Source: a bacterium (GTDB taxonomy: Bacteria > Bdellovibrionota_C > UBA2361 > SZUA-149 > JAQTWB01). From it: 36,735 nucleotides of DNA. Numbering within the stretch: the stretch's first letter is position 1; every line of letters starts with the position of its first letter. Below are positions 32,577 through 36,735 of the stretch, piece after piece. Under the pieces are notes generated by a model, which did not search any database, was not told where the DNA came from, and saw nothing but the letters and a program-made list of their open reading frames with translations. The stretch spans positions 1 through 36,735 of the forward strand of contig JAQTWB010000026.1 in assembly GCA_028689495.1 (NCBI GenBank), read 5' to 3'. Position numbers and translations under genes: made by a program.

Positions 32577-33977
32577 TCAGTGGTTGTTACCAAACATCTT
32601 TAGAGCTTCAGCCATAAGAGTGTCATAATCATTTAGCTCTGGAGTTTCGATTACCATCTCCAGCAGGGCATCAATTATTTCCCCGAGCCGCTCTCCTTGC
32701 GGAATGCCTGCATTCAGCAGGTTCCGACCGTTAATGGCGAGGTGTTTTCTGGTTAAGGTCAGAGGCTCAGCGGTGAGACGGGCGATATCATTGTCAAATT
32801 GTTGCAGCTCATGTTCGAGTTGGGTTTTTTCCATCATGCAGGAAGAAGCGTCAGCATATTTTAATTCACGCCAGAGTGGGAACAGGTCGCCTGTGTCACG
32901 AAGGAGTCGTCTTTTACTGGAGTCGCCTGAAACAAGTGGCCTCATGTGGGTTGCGACCAGTGTTTTCACCTCTGATTGTATCTGATGTGAGAAGCGCCAT
33001 TTTTCGAGAAACGATGATGTTATTTCCGCGCCCACAGATTCGTGGCGATAGAAATGTCGGTCACCAGTATCCGGGTCTATGGTAAGAGTGGTTGGTTTGC
33101 CTACATCATGCAGAAGTGCTGCCAGTCTGAGTACCAGATTTGGAGATGTTTTACTGATAACTTTCAGTGTGTGGACAAAAAGGTCGTCAGAGTGGAATTT
33201 GTTTTGTTCGAATTTTTTGAAAGCAAACAGCTCAGGAAAATATCTCTGCAGGATGCCTGATTGAAGGAGCATTTCCAGGCCACGATCCGGAGCAGGAGAG
33301 GTGAGAATCTTTTCAAACTCGGAACGTATTCTTTCGACTGCCGTTGTTGCAAGAAGCGGAGCCAGTTTGCAGATTGTGTTCCAGGAGTCATCTTCGATAC
33401 TATAAGAAAGTTCACAGGCAAAACGCAGGGCCCGCATGATACGTAGCGGGTCTTCTTTAAATCGATCTTCGGCATTGCCGGTTGTGACAATCAGTTTTCG
33501 GGTTATATCTCCCGGCAGAGCGGCGGGGCAAATGAGTTCCTCTGTCAAGGGGTCGATGGCTGCTGAATTTATCGTGAAGTCTCTCAATTTCAGGTCAGCG
33601 ACAAGCCTCTGATGAATATCGCCGTCCGTCATTCCGCTGCGCAGTGAAGTTAGTTCGATATGGCTGCTATCGGGGGGGATAAGAATTGTTACCGTATTGT
33701 GCTGTAATCCTGTCTCGATGACCCGTAAACCGGAATTCTGAAATATTCGGGAAAAAAGCGTTATCTCGCCATCGCAGGCCAGATCGAGGTCTGAGACTTG
33801 TCGACCCAGTAATGTATCGCGCACCGATCCGCCGACCACAAAGAGGCTCAGGTCCTTTGGTAGGCAGCTCTGCAGAAGTTTAAGGCCCTGGTTGTTTAGC
33901 AATGACCTCAGTGCTGGGGATGCCTTGCGCAATGGCTCAGGTAAGTTGTTGATGCGGGTGGAGATAAAATTCGTCAT
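32577..33977 (-). CDS. tRNA nucleotidyltransferase/poly(A) polymerase family protein with HD domain
   Basis: Probable CCA-adding enzyme (466 residues). The class II nucleotidyltransferase head shows 'LFVVGGSVRDTLLG' (49-54) and the metal pair in 'SDLDLACDG' (63-65), then 'RDFTINSAAIDP' for template binding, 'DRFKEDPLRIMRALRFACEL', and an HD hydrolase domain with 'LRLAALLHDVGKPTTL'. Family members add CCA to tRNA 3' ends, or poly(A) in the PcnB branch. A CCA role fits here because the two Leu tRNA genes in this window do not encode CCA. ATG 33977 is the start. It is transcribed away from the tRNA-Ile/Ala pair. Confidence 0.88.
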   Translation of the reverse strand: MTNFISTRINNLPEPLRKASPALRSLLNNQGLKLLQSCLPKDLSLFVVGGSVRDTLLGRQVSDLDLACDGEITLFSRIFQNSGLRVIETGLQHNTVTILIPPDSSHIELTSLRSGMTDGDIHQRLVADLKLRDFTINSAAIDPLTEELICPAALPGDITRKLIVTTGNAEDRFKEDPLRIMRALRFACELSYSIEDDSWNTICKLAPLLATTAVERIRSEFEKILTSPAPDRGLEMLLQSGILQRYFPELFAFKKFEQNKFHSDDLFVHTLKVISKTSPNLVLRLAALLHDVGKPTTLTIDPDTGDRHFYRHESVGAEITSSFLEKWRFSHQIQSEVKTLVATHMRPLVSGDSSKRRLLRDTGDLFPLWRELKYADASSCMMEKTQLEHELQQFDNDIARLTAEPLTLTRKHLAINGRNLLNAGIPQGERLGEIIDALLEMVIETPELNDYDTLMAEALKMFGNNH

Positions 33978-34185
33978 TACTATCAGGTCATTTCAGGTTA
34001 GATTCGTTGCTCGAAATATAGGTAGATAAAGTCAAGAACTGTATGGTGTTTGGGCTTCTGGTTATTTGCTCGCACTGATATGGGCTTTGTAGTGCATTTA
34101 GCGGTTCATATACAGTCGGTCAGGTATTTTTTTCCATCCCTGACTTGGCAAGTGACAACAGCTCTGCTAAACACTGCCGCACTGT

Positions 34186-34214
34186 TTGGCGGATTTTAAT
34201 ATTTCCGCTACTTT
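34186..34214 (+). promoter_or_regulatory. Candidate promoter for the tRNA-Ile/Ala pair
   Basis: TTGGCG (34186-34191) and TACTTT (34209-34214) are 17 bp apart and end about 20 bp before the tRNA. Matches to the consensus are moderate, and TTGGCA/TAAACA, about 40 bp upstream, is an alternative. Confidence 0.3.
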
Positions 34215-34233
34215 AAAAGTGTATACGTGTCAG

Positions 34234-34310
34234 GGGCCTGTAGCTCAGCTGGTTAGAGTGCACGCCTGATAAGCGTGAGGTCGGTAGTTCAAGTCTACCC
34301 AGGCCCACCA
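34234..34310 (+). tRNA. tRNA-Ile (anticodon GAT)
   Basis: A 77-nt cloverleaf with GGGCCTG/CAGGCCC acceptor, D arm 'GCTCAGCTGGTTAGAG', anticodon stem CACGC/GCGTG with GAT at 34268-34270, T arm 'GTTCAAGTC' and encoded CCA. It is paired with tRNA-Ala(TGC) 56 bp on, the pair normally found inside rRNA spacers, yet no rRNA gene is present here. Confidence 0.97.
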
Positions 34311-34366
34311 GCTTTTAGCAGCTCTGATAACAACGTTTGCGTTTTTCACAGTATTCCTTTCCAGGT

Positions 34367-34442
34367 GGGGCTGTAGCTCAGCTGGGAGAGCACCGCCCTT
34401 GCAAGGCGGGGGTCGTCGGTTCAAATCCGTCCAGCTCCACCA
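34367..34442 (+). tRNA. tRNA-Ala (anticodon TGC)
   Basis: A 76-nt cloverleaf with GGGGCTG/CAGCTCC acceptor (one G.U), anticodon stem CCGCC/GGCGG with TGC at 34400-34402, T arm 'GTTCAAATC' and encoded CCA. T-rich sequence follows directly. It is the second member of the Ile-Ala pair; no 23S rRNA follows. Confidence 0.97.
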
Positions 34443-34628
34443 ATTTTTTAATGCCTTTTTCATTTGAAGGGCGTCCGTCCAAATTATTTCAGTCTAGTTA
34501 TTCTGTCTGTTCAGACCGTTTTTGCGGCTGTCTTTTTAAGTAGTCTTATCTAATTACTTAATTCCACGATATTATTACACCGCCGTGACAACAAATCAGC
34601 TCATGGTGCTATTAGTCGGTTTCGCTCT

Positions 34629-34714
34629 ACCAGCGGAGTTATCATTTTCTGCTGGTGAGTTTCGGGAGCTGTAATTGAGTTAATTCTTGGAAATGAAGTT
34701 CAGGACTGAGCTTC
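34629..34714. promoter_or_regulatory. Inverted repeats upstream of the second sigma gene
   Basis: ACCAGC (34629-34634) pairs with GCTGGT (34651-34656). Nearer the gene, GAAGTTCAG (34695-34703) faces CTGAGCTTC (34706-34714), 8 of 9 complementary with a 2-base centre. The second resembles an operator and ends 21 bp before the start codon. No other content is seen between tRNA-Ala and the gene. Confidence 0.35.
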
Positions 34715-34735
34715 AGGTCTCTCGCGGAGAGTGAG

Positions 34736-35341
34736 ATGAGCAATTTTTTTAATAGTTTCTCGGTTAATGAAGGTTGTGCTGGTTTTAGCGATCTCCTTTG
34801 CCAGTATGAGAGCAGGGTTTATGTTGCGGCACTTGCGCTTACAGGTTCGCAGGAAATAGCCGAAGACGTGCTTTCTGATGTTTTCGCGCGGTTATATAGA
34901 ACCCATGAACAGCTCCCCCCAGATTTTAATTATCTTCCATATATCAGTGAATTGGTTGTTAATGCCTGCCAGGGTTTTTCCCAACGTATCAAGGGCAATC
35001 CTTCGATGGCTTCACAGATGGAATTTGCTGATTTTGAGCTGGATGGAATGCCGACTGGTGAGATGGGTATTGTTTTCCAAGCTATCAGGCCAGTCATGAT
35101 CAAGGCGTTGGCAGTGTTGCCAGCCGAATACAGACAAATCATCATTCTCAAGGAGTTTTTCAAAAATGATTATCGCGACTGTGCTTCAATCCTTGCTCTT
35201 GATTCATCTGTTATCCGGGCGCTTCATCGCCGCGCCTGTTCGATGTTGCGTAGGGTCTTGCGACGGGAGGAGACCTCGTTTGTAAAGATGCCTGAGACCA
35301 TGGAGGACGACGCCCTGTCACTTTTTCGCGCACTATCCTGA
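34736..35341 (+). CDS. Divergent ECF-like sigma factor
   Basis: A 201-residue sigma-70 family protein of low similarity. Region 2 is visible as 'YVAALALTGSQEIAEDVLSD' followed by 'VFARLYR' and 'YISELVVNACQGFSQRI'. Region 4 is 'ALAVLPAEYRQIIILKEFFK' followed by 'DYRDCASILALDSSVIRALH' and 'RRACSMLRRVLRR', in which the helix-turn-helix is clear. It has a 25-residue extension after region 4. No anti-sigma gene is next to it; the following gene is a CNNM/CBS membrane protein. ATG 34736 has GGAGAG about five bases upstream. Control could be transcriptional (see the palindrome just upstream) or by an unlinked partner. Confidence 0.82.
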   Translation: MSNFFNSFSVNEGCAGFSDLLCQYESRVYVAALALTGSQEIAEDVLSDVFARLYRTHEQLPPDFNYLPYISELVVNACQGFSQRIKGNPSMASQMEFADFELDGMPTGEMGIVFQAIRPVMIKALAVLPAEYRQIIILKEFFKNDYRDCASILALDSSVIRALHRRACSMLRRVLRREETSFVKMPETMEDDALSLFRALS

Positions 35342-35399
35342 CAGCACTATTGTCAGATAATTCTTGCCTTTCTATGAAAAAGATTGTGAAACTCAGCGC

Positions 35400-36446
35400 A
35401 TGAATGAGTATCACCTTTTTGTTGCGGTAGCCGCTACAGTATCGATTTCTTTTATTTGCTCCCTTACCGAGGCGGCACTGTACGCAGTGCCTCTCGCTCA
35501 TGTGCGTCATATCGCTGATAGTGGTTCGATAAGTGGTGTCCGATTGCTGAAATTAAAAGAGGCAATCAGCAAACCGATAGCTGCTATTTTGATTCTTAAT
35601 ACAATCGCCAATACGGCTGGCGCTTCACTGGCCGGTGCGATCGTTAGTGATGTCTACGGTGATTCTAGTCTGGTGATATTTTCCATCTTTTTCACGTTGC
35701 TGATACTTTACGCCAGCGAGATAATCCCCAAGCAAATCGGCGTCACTTACAGCCGTCAGGTTGCCCCACTGACTGCATTTCCACTTAGTTTACTAATTCG
35801 TTTTCTTTCACCTCTGATTGTGATTTCCGAGTTTATGGCCCGTGCCATTCAAGGTAAAAATAATGAGTCTCGTATTTCGCAGGAAGAGGTTGTGAGTATG
35901 GCGGAGATTGGTACCGAAGAGGGAGTGCTTCATTCGCTTGAAGGTTCGATTATTCGAAATTTGGTCGGTCTCGATAAAATGACAGTAGCCGATATCATGA
36001 CACCTCGGGTTGTTGTTTTTCGTCTTGAGGACAGCACCAAACTTTCTGAAGTCGAGGAACATCTGAAGAGCTGTCAGTATTCACGGGTGCCAATATATTC
36101 GGAGCAAGAACCTGATTTTTTGACCCGTTATGTGACTCAACGCGATATTTATCGTGAACTCTTACATGGGAATGGTGAAATGCCGGTATCGGAGCTAGGT
36201 CGGCCGATGAGAGTAATTCCCCAGTATATGCGTTTGGATACTCTGATTGTAGAGATGCTTCGCGAAGGAGAGCATATATGTTCGGTCGCCAATGAACACG
36301 GCGGATTCGGTGGAATTGTAACCTTGGAAGATCTAATTGAAGAAGTTGTCGGAAAAGAAATTGTCGATGAATACGATGAGATTCAAGACATGCGACAACA
36401 CGCCCGGGATATCTCCCGCCATTTGCGAGAGCCAGACGGGGAGTAA
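35400..36446 (+). CDS. CNNM-domain and CBS-pair membrane protein (HlyC/CorC family)
   Basis: A 348-residue protein with an N-terminal CNNM membrane domain of three to four helices carrying 'ICSLTEAALYAVPL', 'LILNTIANTAGASLAGAIV' and 'YASEIIPKQIGVTYS', the family's ion-binding blocks. A linker ('GTEEGVLHSLEGSIIRNLV') follows, then a CBS pair (about 190-320, 'TVADIMTPRVVVFRLE', 'HGGFGGIVTLEDLIEEVVGK'). Members export or import magnesium or are linked to cobalt/magnesium resistance; the CBS pair binds nucleotides. The C-terminal CorC-HlyC domain is absent. ATG 35400 is preferred because it starts right before helix 1, though no good ribosome site precedes it; TTG 35364 would add 12 residues. Confidence 0.9.
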   Translation: MNEYHLFVAVAATVSISFICSLTEAALYAVPLAHVRHIADSGSISGVRLLKLKEAISKPIAAILILNTIANTAGASLAGAIVSDVYGDSSLVIFSIFFTLLILYASEIIPKQIGVTYSRQVAPLTAFPLSLLIRFLSPLIVISEFMARAIQGKNNESRISQEEVVSMAEIGTEEGVLHSLEGSIIRNLVGLDKMTVADIMTPRVVVFRLEDSTKLSEVEEHLKSCQYSRVPIYSEQEPDFLTRYVTQRDIYRELLHGNGEMPVSELGRPMRVIPQYMRLDTLIVEMLREGEHICSVANEHGGFGGIVTLEDLIEEVVGKEIVDEYDEIQDMRQHARDISRHLREPDGE

Positions 36447-36617
36447 TTATCTGTACCAGCTTAGACTTAACCTGACAGCCAATGTCAGAATGCCTTGAAT
36501 TCCAAAAAATTTACCTCACGATGTGGTGAAGGCAAATTTGTTTGGAAGTTCAAGGCTTTTAACTCCCATGCCTCTCAGAGATTTGCTCGAGCCTTGTACA
36601 TTTTCATCGTGGTTATC

Positions 36618-36645
36618 TTGTCCGGTCGAGTGTCGACCCGGACAA
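36618..36645. terminator. Hairpin downstream of the CNNM gene
   Basis: TTGTCCGGTCGA (36618-36629) and TCGACCCGGACAA (36633-36645) pair fully except for one extra C, around a 3-nt loop. It is 170 bp after the stop and followed by A/T-rich sequence without a clean T-tract. Nothing else is recognised between 36447 and the window end. Confidence 0.45.
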
Positions 36646-36735
36646 ATTACCTGGCTTTTATTCTCGTCGAGTCTATATAAGACAAAGATGCCACCAATCC
36701 CACGCGAACCCTTTGCGGTTAATTCGCATCCAAAT

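Noticed and set aside
36495..36680. 61-residue plus-strand frame near the window end
   Set aside because: No family features, and it contains the long hairpin at 36618-36645, so it is more likely a non-coding 3' region.

Overview
This is ordinary chromosomal DNA, of moderate GC by eye, from a Gram-negative, LPS-bearing bacterium. Evidence for the outer membrane is an LptD-type barrel protein, a TolQ/TolR/TolA set, Spy/CpxP-like periplasmic proteins and nucleotide-sugar genes for surface polysaccharide. The gene mix (cbb3 oxidase assembly factors, SecG with Gap/TpiA, a zinc-finger-less DksA, IS1380 remains) fits a Desulfobacterota-like (deltaproteobacterial) genome best. That placement is inference; no marker here fixes the taxon.

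Layout: 1-1095 is the 3' part of a decayed IS1380-type transposase. Positions 1432-5597 carry a minus-strand block, gap > tpiA > secG > tRNA-Leu(GAG) > phnA-like > yaiI-like, with visible hairpin terminators after gap and tpiA. A 675-bp gene-free, hairpin-rich region follows, then tolQ-tolR-tolA (6273-8525). Next come a secreted protein of unknown function and tRNA-Leu(CAA). The cbb3 assembly genes ccoI-ccoS diverge from a TauE/SafE-type membrane protein (9665-13456). A DksA paralog that has lost its zinc ligands diverges from a zinc/manganese ABC importer, znuA-znuC-znuB (13614-16785). Convergent to that lie pgk and a NIF3-family gene.

From 19198 to 28829 a long plus-strand run links lipid and envelope synthesis: accD overlaps lptD, followed by rmlA, rmlB, rmlD (no rmlC), manC, gmd and an rmd-like reductase. 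The products would be dTDP-6-deoxyhexoses and GDP-D-rhamnose or a related sugar. A divergent citrate-synthase-fold enzyme with the full catalytic triad follows. Then comes a compact envelope-sensing set (30767-32566): a soluble Spy-like protein, an ECF sigma factor, a small one-helix probable anti-sigma and a membrane-anchored Spy/CnrX-like protein. The window ends with a CCA-adding enzyme, a tRNA-Ile(GAT)-tRNA-Ala(TGC) pair outside any rRNA operon, a second, divergent ECF-like sigma factor and a CNNM/CBS membrane protein.

The observations most worth following are the Spy/sigma/anti-sigma/anchored-sensor operon, the DksA(C-T-S-G) and Znu pairing, a diverged ~115-bp intergenic repeat found just after tolA and again just after the rmd-like gene, the citrate-synthase homologue, and the structured region upstream of gap. 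I see no phage, CRISPR array or clear defence system.
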